Below are positions 51,073-62,141 of a DNA stretch of 64,000 nucleotides, piece after piece. Origin of the DNA: JACCWP01 sp963801045 (GTDB lineage: Bacteria; Actinomycetota; Actinomycetes; Propionibacteriales; Nocardioidaceae); contig CAWDDC010000004.1 of NCBI GenBank assembly GCA_963801045.1, forward strand, positions 1,426,001 to 1,490,000, in the 5' to 3' direction. The notes under the pieces are model-generated. The model was not told the origin of the DNA. It saw nothing but the letters and a program-made list of their open reading frames with translations, and searched no databases. Position 1 is the first letter of the stretch. Each line of letters starts with the position of its first letter. Made by a program: the position numbers and the translations under genes.

Positions 51073-52368
51073 ATGAGCTCACAGCCCGATCAGGCCACCA
51101 CCGGTCAGACCGTCACCGAGTCCGACTTCACCGGTGACGTGCAGGTGACGACGCTGTCCGGCGCGTTCCGCGCGTACGCCGAACGGGTCCGTGGCGGCGA
51201 CATGGGCTCGCTGCCCGCCGTGCTCGGCCTGGTGGCGCTGTTCGTCGTGTTCTCCGTGGTGCGTCCGGACTCGTTCCCGTCCACCGGCAACCTTGCCAAC
51301 CTGATCGTGCAGGCGGGCGCGATCTGCGTGCTCGCGATGGGCCTCGTACCGGTGCTGCTGCTCGGCGAGATCGACCTGTCCGCCGGCACGGCGGGTGGCG
51401 TGTCGGCCGCGGTGATGGCGGTGCTGATGAACAGCCACGGCTTCGGCTGGGCGCTCGCCGTGCTGAGCGCCCTCGCCGTCGGTGCGCTGATCGGCGTCAC
51501 GATCGGCATGCTGGTGTCGCTGCTCGGGGTGCCGTCTTTCGTCGTGTCGCTGGCGTTCTTCCTCGGCCTACAAGGCGTGACCCTCGCCATCGTGGGCGAG
51601 GGCGGAGCCGTGCCGGTCCGGCAGGCGCCGATCTACGACATCGCCAACAAGAACATGCCGGTCATCGCCGGATGGATCGTCGTCGTGGCGATCCTGGTCG
51701 CCTACGCCGTGATCAGCCTGCTGGCGTACCGCAAGCTAGCCGCCGCACAGCTGCAGCGACCGCCGATGGAGCTCGTGATCGCCAAGATCGTCGGGCTGTC
51801 GGTCGTGCTGCTCACGGTGACGTACCTGCTCAGCCAGAACCGTGCGATCGCCCGGGTGGCTGCCGTCGAGCCGCCGGAGAACGCTGGCTTCCCGTGGGTC
51901 GTGCCACTGGCCGGGGTGCTGTTCGTGATCTGGACGTTCGTGTTCGGGCACACCGCGTACGGGCGGCACGTCTACGCGGTGGGTGGCAATCGGGAGGCGG
52001 CCCGGCGAGCGGGCATCAACACCACCCGGATCCGCGTGTCGGTGTTCGTGATCTGCTCGTCGATGGCAGCGATCAGCGGCATCATCGCCGCATCGCGGCT
52101 CAACGGCGTCACGCCGGGTGCGGGTGGCGGCAACACGCTGCTCTATGCCGTCGGTGCCGCGGTCATCGGCGGCACCAGCCTGTTCGGCGGCAAGGGCAAC
52201 ATCCGGGACGCCGTCATCGGCGGCCTGGTGATCGCCACGATCGCCAACGGGCTGGGCCTGCTCAGCCTGCCGGCGTACGTCAACTTCCTCGTCACCGGCG
52301 GCGTGCTGCTGCTGGCCGCCAGCGTCGACGCCATCTCCCGGCGACGCCGCTCGGCCACCGGACACTGA
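51073..52368 (+). CDS. xylH: Xylose-type ABC transporter permease
   Basis: 431 residues. After an acidic/polar N-terminal arm it has a BPD_transp_2 architecture of about 10-12 transmembrane segments. LLGEIDLSAGTAGGVSAAVM and the loop GNREAARRAGINTTRIRVSVFV (a cytoplasmic EAA-like loop) are family features, as is GAAVIGGTSLFGGKGNIRDAVIGGLVIATIANGL. It lies between the ATPase gene (14 bases) and the ROK gene (3 bases), so all are co-transcribed. Xylose specificity comes from context: XylF-like binding protein and nearby xylA. Confidence 0.9.
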   Translation: MSSQPDQATTGQTVTESDFTGDVQVTTLSGAFRAYAERVRGGDMGSLPAVLGLVALFVVFSVVRPDSFPSTGNLANLIVQAGAICVLAMGLVPVLLLGEIDLSAGTAGGVSAAVMAVLMNSHGFGWALAVLSALAVGALIGVTIGMLVSLLGVPSFVVSLAFFLGLQGVTLAIVGEGGAVPVRQAPIYDIANKNMPVIAGWIVVVAILVAYAVISLLAYRKLAAAQLQRPPMELVIAKIVGLSVVLLTVTYLLSQNRAIARVAAVEPPENAGFPWVVPLAGVLFVIWTFVFGHTAYGRHVYAVGGNREAARRAGINTTRIRVSVFVICSSMAAISGIIAASRLNGVTPGAGGGNTLLYAVGAAVIGGTSLFGGKGNIRDAVIGGLVIATIANGLGLLSLPAYVNFLVTGGVLLLAASVDAISRRRRSATGH

Positions 52369-52371
52369 CCC

Positions 52372-53649
52372 GTGGCCGCCCGCACCAGGGAGCGTGGGGA
52401 GGGCACCAACCAGGAGTCGATCAGGCGGCACAACCTGGCGACCCTGCTCGGGCACGTGCACCGCGACGGTCACCTGTCCCGGGCCGAGCTGACCGGCCGG
52501 ATGCAGCTGAACCGCAGCACGATCGCTGACCTCGCCGGCGAGCTCGAGCGGCTCGGCGCCGTCCGGCAGTCGCGGCCGCGCCGTGCGCGGGCGGCGGTCG
52601 GGCGGCCGTCGATGGACGTGCATGCCGGCTCGGACCGGATCTACGTGCTGGCCGCGGCGGTCATGGTCGACGAGATCACCGTCGCCGCGGTGGGCCTGGG
52701 CGGTCAGGTGCTGGCCCGGGTCGCTGACGCCACCCCGGCCTCGCGCAGCCCGGGCGACGTGACCCGTACGACTGCCCGACTGGTGCGCCGGGCGCGCGCC
52801 GGCGTGGACCCGGAGGCGTCCCTGGTCGGTGTCGCCGCGGCAGTGCCCGGTGCGGTGAGCGAGCATGACGGCCTGGTCCGGTCGGCCCCCAACCTCGGGT
52901 GGACGGAGATCCCGTTCGCGACGGTGCTCGGCCGGGCGCTGCGCACCGGGCTCCAGCCCCGCGTCGGCAACGACGCCGACTTGGGAGCGCTGGCGGAGCA
53001 CACCCGGGGGAGCAGTGCGGACATCGACGACCTCGTCTACCTCAGCGGTGGCGTCGGCGTCGGCGGCGGCATCATCAGCAGTGGCGTTCCGCTGCGCGGC
53101 GCCGGGGGCTACGCCGGCGAGATCGGCCACCTCACCGTGACCCCGCAGGGGCGTCCGTGCCGCTGCGGCAACCGGGGATGCTGGGAGACCGAGGTCGGCG
53201 CGAACGCCGTCGCCGCCGCGCTCCGTACGGAGTCGGTCGACGACCTGCCCGCCAGGTTGCGCGGGGTCCGTCGGCCACCGGCGGCGCTCGTGCGGGTGGG
53301 ACGCCGACTCGGCACCGGCCTGGCCGGGGTGGTGAACATCTTCAACCCGCGCCGGGTCATCCTCGGCGGCCTGCTCGCCGACCTCTACCCGGTGGTGCGC
53401 ACGGCCTGCGACGAGGCCCTGCACGAGGCGGCGCTGACCGCCGCCGACCAGCAGGCGGAGATCGCGTTGCCCGCGCTCGGCCGCGACTCGGTGCTGCTCG
53501 GTGCCGCGGAGCAGGCCTTCCAGGCGCTGCTGGACGACCCCGCAGGAGTCCTCACCGTGGCGAGGGCAGCGCGACGGTCCCCGCGAACACCTCGCCCAGC
53601 ACCGCGGCAGCCGCGCCCGTCGACGCCGCGTGCAGCCCGAGCCGGCTGA
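52372..53649 (+). CDS. ROK-family transcriptional regulator, operon-encoded
   Basis: 425 residues. A winged helix (NLATLLGHVHRDGHLSRAELTGRMQLNRSTIADLAGELE) at residues about 20-65 precedes a ROK sugar-kinase-like domain: GVAAAVPGAV, NDADLGALAEH, YLSGGVGVGGGIISSG, GEIGHLTV and the zinc motif CRCGNRGCWE. The final 40 residues are Arg/Pro/Ala-rich and lie in the tail overlapping the convergent gene. It sits as last gene of the xylose transport operon, 3 bases after the permease stop. It probably senses xylose or a derivative and represses the operon; the ROK kinase motif is not evidently complete. Confidence 0.86.
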   Translation: MAARTRERGEGTNQESIRRHNLATLLGHVHRDGHLSRAELTGRMQLNRSTIADLAGELERLGAVRQSRPRRARAAVGRPSMDVHAGSDRIYVLAAAVMVDEITVAAVGLGGQVLARVADATPASRSPGDVTRTTARLVRRARAGVDPEASLVGVAAAVPGAVSEHDGLVRSAPNLGWTEIPFATVLGRALRTGLQPRVGNDADLGALAEHTRGSSADIDDLVYLSGGVGVGGGIISSGVPLRGAGGYAGEIGHLTVTPQGRPCRCGNRGCWETEVGANAVAAALRTESVDDLPARLRGVRRPPAALVRVGRRLGTGLAGVVNIFNPRRVILGGLLADLYPVVRTACDEALHEAALTAADQQAEIALPALGRDSVLLGAAEQAFQALLDDPAGVLTVARAARRSPRTPRPAPRQPRPSTPRAARAG

Positions 53650-54766
53650 GCGCCACCCTGCAGCCGCCGTCCTGCGGTGCGAAGACCGCCGTGCGGAGCG
53701 CGTCCTCGACCGCAGGCACCAGCCAGTCGCCCAGCGGAACGAAATAGCCCCCGAGCACGACCAGCCGCGGGTCGAGGGCGTTGGCCAGCACCGCGACGCC
53801 CCGGCCCAGCGCCTCGGCGACCTGCGCCAGTCCGGCCCGCACCTGCGGATCCGTCCCGGCCAGCGTCGCCACCTCGGTGGCCGCGTCCACGGGGTCGACG
53901 TGGGCGCCGAGCGCGGGGCGACCCACCGCCGCGAGCATGGCGCGCAACCCGATCTGGGCCTCCCAGCAGCCGGTCCGTCCGCACGCGCACACCGCGGTGG
54001 AGTCACCGACCGCCAGGTGACCGACCTCGCCGGCATAGCCGCGGGCCCCACGCGCCATCCGGCCACCGACCACCATCCCGCCACCCACGCCCACGGTGCC
54101 GGTGAGGTAGACGAGGTCGTCGACCCCGACGCCGGCGCCACGGTCGGCCTCGGCGAGCGCGGCGCAGTTGGCGTCGTTGTCGACCCCGACCGCACAGCCC
54201 GGACCCAGACCGGCCGTCACGGCGTCGGCGAGGTCGAGCCCGGCCCAGCCCAGGTTGGGCGCGGAGGTGACCCGGCCGCCGTCACGGTCGATCAGCCCCG
54301 GGACCGCGACGGTCACACCGAGCACGTCCAGGCCCTCGCCGACCAGCCGGTCCCGGCAGTCGCGGGCGAAGCCGACGACGTCGTCGACCTCCGGCAGGTC
54401 GACCGGCCGCTCCTCGAGCAGCCGGGTCGTGCCGGACACGTCCAGGGCCACCGCCGCGAGGTAGTCGACGTTGACCTCGACGCCGAGGCCGACGGTGCGG
54501 CTGCCGTGCAACGTCACCGGCCGCCCGGGCCGGCCCCGCACGGCCGCGGCGGCACCGACCCGGCTGTCCGGACCGAGGTCGCGCACAACGCCCGCCCCGA
54601 GCAGGGTCGCGACGATGGTGCCGACCGTCGCCTTGGCGAGCCCGCTGCGCACCGCGAGCTCGGCCCGGCTGCCCGGCCCCCCGTCGCGCAGCGTACGGAG
54701 CACCAGCGCGGTGTTGTGCCGGCGCAGCTGCTCCGCCGCGGCGGGCACGCCGAGCGGCCGGGACAC
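53552..54766 (-). CDS. xylR: ROK-family transcriptional regulator linked to xylose isomerase (XylR-like)
   Basis: 404 residues. A winged helix (NTALVLRTLRDGGPGSRAELAVRSGLAKATVGTIV) at residues about 20-60, then ROK domain motifs GVTVAVPGLI, VDNDANCAALAEAD, YLTGTVGVGGGMVVGG, GEVGHLAVG, and a CACGRTGCWE zinc motif. It is the second gene of the leftward xylA operon, its start 3 bases after the xylA stop. Its 3' end overlaps the convergent ROK gene by 98 bases. By position it is the xylA regulator, but which of the two regulators controls which promoter is unknown. Confidence 0.86.
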   Translation of the reverse strand: MSRPLGVPAAAEQLRRHNTALVLRTLRDGGPGSRAELAVRSGLAKATVGTIVATLLGAGVVRDLGPDSRVGAAAAVRGRPGRPVTLHGSRTVGLGVEVNVDYLAAVALDVSGTTRLLEERPVDLPEVDDVVGFARDCRDRLVGEGLDVLGVTVAVPGLIDRDGGRVTSAPNLGWAGLDLADAVTAGLGPGCAVGVDNDANCAALAEADRGAGVGVDDLVYLTGTVGVGGGMVVGGRMARGARGYAGEVGHLAVGDSTAVCACGRTGCWEAQIGLRAMLAAVGRPALGAHVDPVDAATEVATLAGTDPQVRAGLAQVAEALGRGVAVLANALDPRLVVLGGYFVPLGDWLVPAVEDALRTAVFAPQDGGCRVALSRLGLHAASTGAAAAVLGEVFAGTVALPSPR

Positions 54767-54769
54767 GGC

Positions 54770-55942
54770 TCAGCCGCGCAGGCCGTACAGGTGCTCCAGC
54801 GCGAGCTGGTCGAGGTGCTCGAGCCCGACGCTGCGTGCGCCGAGTGCGTCGACGTCCGGGGTCGGCGTGGCCTGGATCTCGGCCCAGCCCTCGCCGTCGG
54901 CAAGGGTCGGGAGGCGGAGCCCCGGCAGCCCTGAGGCCTCCAGCGCCGCCTGCACCTCGGGATCGGCCCGGAACGCGTGCACCTTGTCGCGCAGCACCAG
55001 GTAGTTGGTCATGCACGCCTTGGCCGAGGTCCAGACGCCGTCGTCGGCCTCGGTGCGGGCCGGCTTGAAGTCGAAGTGCACCGGGCCGTCGTAGCCGCCG
55101 GTGACGAGGGTGTCCACGACCCAGAACGCACCGCGCACGTTGCCGGCCCCGAACCGGAGGTCCTGGTCGTAGCGGGGCCCGTGCTGGCCGTTGAGGTCGA
55201 TATGGAAGAGCTTGCCCTGCCACAGCGCCTGCGCGTAGCCGTGCGCGGCGTTGATGCCCGCCATCTCCTCGTGCCCCACCTCGGGGTTGACGCCGAACAG
55301 CTCCGGGCGCTCGAGCCGCTCGATGAACGCCAGCGCATGGCCCACGGTGGGCAGCAGGATGTCGCCGCGCGGCTCGTTCGGCTTCGGCTCGATGGCGAAG
55401 CGCAGTCCGTAGCCCTGGTCCGTGACGTAGTCGGCGAGCAGGTCGAACGCCTCGCGCATCCGGTCCAGCGCGGTCGGGATGTCCTTGGCCGCGCCGTACT
55501 CCGCGCCCTCGCGCCCGCCCCAGCACACGTAGATCTGTGCGCCGAGCTCGGCCGCCAGGTCGATGTTGCGCATCACCTTCTTCAGCGCGAACCGCCGCAC
55601 GTCACGGTTGTTGGACGTGAACGCGCCGTCCTTGAACACGGGGTGCGAGAACAGGTTGGTGGTCGCGGTGGTGACCGCCAGACCGGTGTCGGCCAGGCCC
55701 TTGCGGAAGCCGTCCAGGATCTGCTGCCGGTCGCCGTCGCTGCTGCCGAAGGGGACCACGTCGTCGTCGTGGAAGTTCACGCCGTACGCACCGAGCGCGG
55801 CCAGCTCGTGCAGCGCGCGGACCGGGTCGAGCGGGGGCCTGGTCCCAGGCCCGAACGGGTCGCGGCCGTCGTAGCCGACGCACCACAGGCCGAAGGAGAA
55901 CTTGTCGTCCCGGGTGGGGGTGGGGAGCGCGGGAGGGGTCAT
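54770..55942 (-). CDS. xylA: Xylose isomerase
   Basis: 390 residues, the actinobacterial class I type. It converts D-xylose to D-xylulose with two divalent metals. The catalytic region GVNFHDDDVVPFG contains His58 and Asp61; further ligands are in RFAIEPKPNEPRGD, NPEVGHEEMAGINAAHGYAQAL, LFHIDLNGQHGPRYDQDLRFG and HFDFKPAR. No xylulokinase gene is in the window. The start is fixed by the ATG at 55942 and by a 7-base distance to a -10-like element, suggesting a leaderless transcript. Confidence 0.95.
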   Translation of the reverse strand: MTPPALPTPTRDDKFSFGLWCVGYDGRDPFGPGTRPPLDPVRALHELAALGAYGVNFHDDDVVPFGSSDGDRQQILDGFRKGLADTGLAVTTATTNLFSHPVFKDGAFTSNNRDVRRFALKKVMRNIDLAAELGAQIYVCWGGREGAEYGAAKDIPTALDRMREAFDLLADYVTDQGYGLRFAIEPKPNEPRGDILLPTVGHALAFIERLERPELFGVNPEVGHEEMAGINAAHGYAQALWQGKLFHIDLNGQHGPRYDQDLRFGAGNVRGAFWVVDTLVTGGYDGPVHFDFKPARTEADDGVWTSAKACMTNYLVLRDKVHAFRADPEVQAALEASGLPGLRLPTLADGEGWAEIQATPTPDVDALGARSVGLEHLDQLALEHLYGLRG

Positions 55943-55949
55943 GCCCCGC

Positions 55950-55978
55950 AGTTTCGTACGAGGCCTGAACGAAGTCAA
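55950..55978 (-). promoter_or_regulatory. Candidate leaderless promoter and operator of xylA
   Basis: Minus strand: -35 TTGACT (55978-55973), 17-base spacer, -10-like GAAACT (55955-55950), then 7 bases to the ATG. TTCGT and ACGAA arms (55953-55957 and 55969-55973) with 11 bases between lie inside the promoter and could be an operator. Confidence 0.45.
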
Positions 55979-56077
55979 TCGCGAGCGGGAGACCGGGGAG
56001 GGGGTGGGCCCAGGCCCACCCCGGAGAGGCGATCTGGAGCCCTGTCCGCCGGGCGCGTCCCGGCCCAGGCTCGAAGC

Positions 56078-57091
56078 ATGACTCTCCCCGCTGTCGACAC
56101 CGCCGCGCGCCCGGGACAGGCCAGCTTCGGGCCGCTGGCCCGCGAGGTCAACGCCCGGGGGCTGCTCCGGCGGCGCCCGCTCGGCTACGCCCGCATCATC
56201 GCCGGAGACCTGGTCCTGGCGCTGGCGACCGGCGCCGCGATGGTGGCGGTCGGCCCCTCGTGGTGGCAGCTGGTGCTCGCCCTCCCGGCGGCGCTGGTCA
56301 CCACCCGCTGGGCCTTCCTCGGCCACGACGCCGGCCACAAGCAGGTCGCCGACTCCCACCGGGCCAACCGGGTGCTGGGGCTGCTGTTCGGCAACCTGCT
56401 GGTCGGCATGAGCTACGGGTGGTGGACCACCAAGCACAACCGGCACCACGCGCACCCCAACGACGTCGAGCGCGACCCCGACGTCGGCACCGGGGTGCTC
56501 GCCTGGACGCCGGAGCAGGCCGCCGCCAAGTCCGGGTTCGGCCGCTGGCTGGTGCGGAACCAGGCGGTGGCGTTCTTCCCGCTGCTGCTGCTCGAGGCGG
56601 TCAACCTGAAGATCTCGAGCGTGCGCGATCTCCGTCGACCAGGACGCGAGGACGTACGGCTCGAGGGCACGCTGCTGGTGGCACACCACGTCGGATACGC
56701 CTCCGTGCTGTTCACGGTGATGTCGCCGGTCCAGGCGGTGGCCTTCGCGGCGCTGCACCATGCGCTCTTCGGGCTGCACCTCGGCAGCGCGTTCGCGCCG
56801 AACCACAAGGGAATGCCGATGCCGCAGCCGGGGGTGCGGTGGACGCATCTGCACCGCCAGGTGCTGACCTCGCGCAACGTCCGGGGCGGGCGGGTCACCG
56901 ATTGGCTGCTGGGCGGGCTCAACTACCAGATCGAGCACCACCTGTTCCCGAGCATGCCGCGTCCCGCGCTGCGTGAGGCACAGCCGGTCGTCCGGGACCA
57001 CTGCGCGCGGGTCGGGCTGCCGTACGTCGAGGAGAGCGCGCTGACGTCGTACCGGCACGCGTTGCAGCACCTCGACGGGGTGGACCACTGA
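56078..57091 (+). CDS. Membrane fatty acid desaturase
   Basis: 337 residues. The three histidine boxes of acyl-lipid/acyl-CoA desaturases are present: HDAGH (83-87), HNRHH (120-124) and QIEHHLFPSMPR (QIEHH at about 284-288). Four or more membrane segments lie between. The QxxHH form with FPSMPR is typical of actinobacterial DesA3/front-end-like desaturases that act on phospholipid or acyl-CoA chains. The electron donor is not encoded next to it. The ATG at 56078 was chosen from the LPAVDTAARPGQASFGPLA start. It is divergent from xylA. Confidence 0.88.
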   Translation: MTLPAVDTAARPGQASFGPLAREVNARGLLRRRPLGYARIIAGDLVLALATGAAMVAVGPSWWQLVLALPAALVTTRWAFLGHDAGHKQVADSHRANRVLGLLFGNLLVGMSYGWWTTKHNRHHAHPNDVERDPDVGTGVLAWTPEQAAAKSGFGRWLVRNQAVAFFPLLLLEAVNLKISSVRDLRRPGREDVRLEGTLLVAHHVGYASVLFTVMSPVQAVAFAALHHALFGLHLGSAFAPNHKGMPMPQPGVRWTHLHRQVLTSRNVRGGRVTDWLLGGLNYQIEHHLFPSMPRPALREAQPVVRDHCARVGLPYVEESALTSYRHALQHLDGVDH

Positions 57092-57107
57092 CTCTCGACG
57101 TCATGTA

Positions 57108-57121
57108 TCTTGACGTCAAGA
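57108..57121. promoter_or_regulatory. Perfect 14-bp palindrome upstream of aconitase
   Basis: TCTTGACGTCAAGA, perfectly symmetric, about 100 bases before the aconitase ATG; the flanking bases (TA...GATATG) extend it imperfectly. It is also a plausible -35 (TTGACG) site, so it may be a repressor operator. The regulator is not identified. Confidence 0.6.
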
Positions 57122-57218
57122 GATATGCTGACCGCTGAGGGCAACCTGACCATGCGGCGTCACGACTGCGTGGGCAGGATGGGGCACAGGCACGCAGACC
57201 GGACGTCAGGGAGACCAG

Positions 57219-60037
<2,819 letters not shown>

Positions 60038-60041
<4 letters not shown>

Positions 60042-60769
60042 TCCTCGGCGTCGACGGCTGGGTCCTCGCCGCGATCGCCGGTGGCCTGTTCCTCGGCGCG
60101 ACGTTGCAGGGCATCGTCGGGATCGGCCTCAACCTGGTCGCGGCACCGGTGGTTGCGATCGTGGCGCCCGCACTCGTCCCCGCCGTGCCACTGGTGTGGG
60201 CCGTGCTCTACCCGCTGGCGACGCTGTGGCGCGAGTGGCGCGACGCCGACTGGCCAGGGCTCGGCTGGGCGGTCGGCGGCCGGGTGCCGGGGACGGCGGT
60301 CGGCGTCGTCATCGTGGCGTGGTTCTCCGACCGGCTGCTCGGTGTCGCCACGGCGCTGATGGTGCTGGTCGCCGTGCTGCTCACCTGGCGGGCGGTGCGG
60401 TTGCCGGTGACCCGGACCAGCCTCGGCACCGCGGGCTTCATCGGTGGAGTTACCGGCACCGCCACCTCGATCGGCGGACCGCCGGTGGCGCTCGTCTACC
60501 AGCACCACAGCGGCCCCCAGATCCGCGCCAGCATGGCCGCGTACTTCGTCCTCGGCGGCCTGATCAGCATCGTCGGCCTGGCCGTCGGCGGCCAGATGAC
60601 CAGGCACGACCTGTACGTGTCGCTGCTGCTCACGCCCGTGCTCGTGCTCGCGCACCTCGTCTCCGGACCGTTGCGCGGCACGCTCGACCGCGGGTACACC
60701 CGGCTGGCCGTGCTGCTGATCTGTGGCGCGTCGGCGCTGGGCCTGCTGGTACGCAGCCTGCTGGGCTGA
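60038..60769 (+). CDS. TSUP-family (TauE/SafE) membrane exporter
   Basis: 243 residues. About eight transmembrane segments in two halves, with the family motif GFIGGVTGTATSIGGPPVALVY (GxxxGxxSxxGG-like) in the second half and GATLQGIVGIGLNLVAAPVVA in the first. TSUP proteins export sulfite, sulfoacetate or other organic anions. It is coupled to aconitase by a GTGA overlap and followed closely by a flavin reductase gene; a link to sulfur or organic-acid export is speculative. Confidence 0.86.
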
Positions 60770-60787
60770 CCGGCAGGACTGGCCACC

Positions 60788-61303
60788 GTGACGATCCACA
60801 CCGACCACCCGTTCGTGCCGCCCGACGACGAGCGGCGGCCGATCCGCCGGTTCCGCGGCCGGCTGCCGAGCGGGGTCACCCTGGTCGCGACCGGCAGCGG
60901 TGCCGACCGCGCCGGGCTGACCGTGTCGTCGCTGCTGGTGGCCGACGGCGATCCCGCCGTGCTGCTCGCGCTGGTCGACGAGGAGTCCGAGCTGTGGGAG
61001 GCGCTCGCCGGCACGCGGGTGGCGGCGGTCAGCCTGCTGGGCTGGGAGCAGCGGCAGGTCGCCGACGTGTTCGCCGGCGTGGCGCCCTCGCCGGGTGGCG
61101 CGTTCCGTACCGGCACCTGGACGGACTCCTCGTGGGGGCCGGTCGTCGTGGACACCGCCGGCTGGGCGGGGTGCCGGCTGGCCGAGGGCGAGCCGCGCCG
61201 GGTGGGCTGGTCGCTGCTGCTGGAGCTCGCCGTCGAGCACGTGGAGATGGGGCCGGACGCCGACCCGCTGGTTCACCATCGCGGCCGCTACCTGCGGCCC
61301 TGA
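60788..61303 (+). CDS. Flavin reductase-like / FMN-binding split-barrel protein
   Basis: 171 residues. The FMN-binding barrel shows RRFRGRLPSGVTLVATGSGADRAGLTVSSLLVADGDPAVLLALVDEESELWEAL, the standard flavin reductase start (RxxxxLPSGVTLV and GLTVSS). The C-terminal HVEMGPDADPLVHHRGRYLRP ends as in the family. It would reduce flavins with NAD(P)H, or act as a related oxidoreductase. It lies 18 bases after the TSUP gene and probably belongs to that operon. GTG start. Confidence 0.87.
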   Translation: MTIHTDHPFVPPDDERRPIRRFRGRLPSGVTLVATGSGADRAGLTVSSLLVADGDPAVLLALVDEESELWEALAGTRVAAVSLLGWEQRQVADVFAGVAPSPGGAFRTGTWTDSSWGPVVVDTAGWAGCRLAEGEPRRVGWSLLLELAVEHVEMGPDADPLVHHRGRYLRP

Positions 61304-61722
61304 GTCACACCGGGATCTGCTCCGGCCACCAGTCCGGGACGTTGTCCTCGCAGGTGGTGCCGACCGGCTCGCTGCGGCGTCGCGATGAAGTAGGCCACCA
61401 CGATGGTCTCGGCCACGATCAGCACCACGGTGGTCGTGATCGTGAGCAGCCACCGGTTGAGCACCGCGGTGTGCTTGTGCAGCCAGACCTCGGCCGGCAA
61501 CGCGATCAGCAGCCAGTTGAGGAAGGTGAGCGCGGGCAGTCCCAGCGCGTAGAGCGACGTGGTGCTGAGACCGGTGGAGCCGGTGAGGTCGCAGGACTCC
61601 CAGGCGGCAGACACCATCCAGACCTGTGCGATCGAGACCAGCAGGCCGACCAGCACCGGCACCCACCACGGGTAGGAGCGAGAGCGGGCCGCACGGTCCG
61701 ACTCCCACATGGCCTGCGACAC
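61288..61722 (-). CDS. Small membrane protein, probably frameshifted at its C-terminus
   Basis: The N-terminus (SQAMWESDRAARSRSYPW) is followed by three hydrophobic segments (WVPVLVGLLVSIAQVWMVSA, LGLPALTFLNWLLIALPA, LTITTTVVLIVAETIVVAYFIATP). The printed frame then runs into an Arg/Gly-rich tail and overlaps the convergent flavin reductase gene. If one base near 61373-61378 is removed, it instead ends SEPVGTTCEDNVPDWWPEQIPV with a stop at 61305, next to the flavin reductase stop, giving 138 residues. That tail looks like real protein. GTG 61722 is used; ATG 61710 is an alternative. Family not recognised. Confidence 0.6.
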   Translation of the reverse strand: MSQAMWESDRAARSRSYPWWVPVLVGLLVSIAQVWMVSAAWESCDLTGSTGLSTTSLYALGLPALTFLNWLLIALPAEVWLHKHTAVLNRWLLTITTTVVLIVAETIVVAYFIATPQRAGRHHLRGQRPGLVAGADPGVTQGRR

Positions 61723-61767
61723 GCATCCATGATGCCCGGGTACGTGCCGCGTGACAGCCTTTTGTCC

Positions 61768-62136
61768 ATGTCCGTCGTCGTGCCGCCCGGTTGGCCGGCC
61801 GCCGTGGTGCCCGCCGGGGTGGACGGGTGGGAGGACTCGGCGGCCTCCTGGCTGCTCGACGTGTGCCCTCCCGAGTACCGCGGCTACACCGGGCTGCGCC
61901 GCCATGTGGTGGTGCTGGCGCGGTTCGCGGTGCTGCACGTCGAGGCGATGCAGGCAGCCGCCCGGCGTGGCGTGTCGGAGGGGCGTACGGCACTGCGCGA
62001 CGTCGCCGACCCCGACGTGGTCGAGCGCGCCATCGCCACCTGGCAGCTGGAGAGCGCCCGGCTCACCGGCCTGCGGCGCGAGGTGGGCCTGGTCGAGGAG
62101 GCGCTGCGTGGCCGCCGCTTCCGTGCCCGGCTCTGA
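61768..62136 (+). CDS. Conserved actinobacterial hypothetical protein
   Basis: 122 residues. Pattern: VVVPPGWPAAVVPAGVDGWEDSAASWLLDVCPPEYRGYTGLRRH, then helices VLARFAVLHVEAMQAAARRG and WQLESARLTGLRREVGLVEEALRGRRFRARL. It resembles a family I recall as occurring near dxs in actinobacteria, mostly helical and Trp/Pro-rich at the N-terminus. No known domain. The ATG at 61768 follows TTTTGTCC; no clear ribosome-binding site, and a GTG at 61744 (VPRDSLLS) is an alternative start. Confidence 0.75.
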   Translation: MSVVVPPGWPAAVVPAGVDGWEDSAASWLLDVCPPEYRGYTGLRRHVVVLARFAVLHVEAMQAAARRGVSEGRTALRDVADPDVVERAIATWQLESARLTGLRREVGLVEEALRGRRFRARL

Positions 62137-62141
62137 CCGCC

